A stretch of 17,986 bases of DNA, taken from positions 1 through 17,986 of the forward strand of contig WKLE02002802.1 in NCBI GenBank assembly GCA_014885115.2, in the 5' to 3' direction. Below the pieces are notes generated by a model. The model ran no database searches and was not told the DNA's origin. It saw only the letters and a program-made list of their open reading frames with translations. The stretch comes from Asterionellopsis glacialis (lineage: Eukaryota; Bacillariophyta; Plagiogrammaphyceae; Rhaphoneidales; Asterionellopsidaceae). How positions within the stretch are numbered: the first letter of the stretch is position 1; each line of letters begins with the position of its first letter. Both the position numbers and the translations under genes were made by a program. This document shows, one piece after another, positions 17,722-17,986 of this stretch.

Positions 17722-17986
17722 TCATGCTTTGCTTTTTCCTGTGTTTTTCAAAACATTTCTTGCCATGGCTTGTTGCACAACAATACACTGCCCATTGTTA
17801 CAACTATCCCTAGCCTGTAAAGATCTCTCTGTTTGATAGATCCAGGACATACGTTTTACAGGCACCTCAAGCCCAGGAGAAATGCAGGTGCTGTTCAGTT
17901 GTAACCATTGTGATTGTCTAGAGGATGACATGGTCATTGTTCTTGTCATCTCAAAAAATATGATGGATTGAAATGAAAACACAAAA
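17722..17986 (-). CDS. Possible C-terminal part of an ORF running off the right edge
   Basis: A minus-strand frame is open from the window edge to a TGA at 17722-17724, at least 86 codons. It includes an in-frame ATG at about 17949 (MTRTMTMSSSRQSQW) and segments such as PVKRMSWIYQTERSLQARD and NNGQCIVVQQAMARNVLK. The composition is plausible for protein but I do not recognise the family. It could be a genuine gene tail, another mobile-element fragment or a chance frame. Confidence 0.25.
   Translation of the reverse strand, partial: FVFSFQSIIFFEMTRTMTMSSSRQSQWLQLNSTCISPGLEVPVKRMSWIYQTERSLQARDSCNNGQCIVVQQAMARNVLKNTGKSKA

Noticed and set aside
1..17986. tRNA, rRNA or CRISPR features
   Set aside because: No tRNA B-box and cloverleaf pattern, no rRNA-like conserved stretch, and no regularly spaced direct repeats were seen.

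Overview
This window looks like nuclear DNA of a diatom, or a close stramenopile relative with a red-derived secondary plastid. The evidence is eukaryotic gene content (HUS1, the KDEL receptor ERD2, a MAPEG protein), short GT-AG introns of 90 to 217 bases, no operons, AT-rich spacers, and a peroxiredoxin whose leader has the signal-peptide plus Phe-led cleavage pattern of diatom plastid proteins. I cannot name the genus.

Layout, left to right. A gene on the minus strand is cut by the left edge (1-187). A spacer full of short GTACCTGGTAC-type palindromes follows, then an intronless ORF at 1321-2247 with an apparent 2-oxoglutarate/Fe(II) dioxygenase active site. HUS1 (3405-4748, two exons) ends convergently with an isopenicillin-N-synthase-type dioxygenase (6597-5341, two exons). 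That gene shares a 496-base divergent spacer with a small, apparently mitochondrial protein resembling only the M domain of SRP54/Ffh (7094-7789). Next come ERD2 (9051-8151, two exons), a plastid-type type II peroxiredoxin (9836-10539, two exons), a Cys/Met-metabolism PLP enzyme with a mitochondrial-like leader (11367-12809), and a MAPEG-type membrane protein (13449-12889, two exons). From about 14090 to the right edge there are no intact genes. This part holds a decayed transposase-like coding region (16902-14683, minus strand, with several frameshifts and stops), a perfect 35-bp tandem duplication, and a GC-richer block with bZIP-like sites.

The genes are ordinary nuclear housekeeping and metabolic loci in alternating orientation and do not form one pathway. 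ERD2 (Golgi-ER retrieval), the peroxiredoxin (plastid peroxide removal), the PLP enzyme (transsulfuration type) and HUS1 (DNA-damage checkpoint clamp) act in different compartments. The points most worth a second look are the stand-alone SRP M-domain protein, the degenerate transposase family on the right, the unusual dioxygenase-like ORF beside the palindrome field, and the palindrome field itself.

All intron boundaries were placed by reading splice sites, phase and protein continuity by eye. No database search was run.
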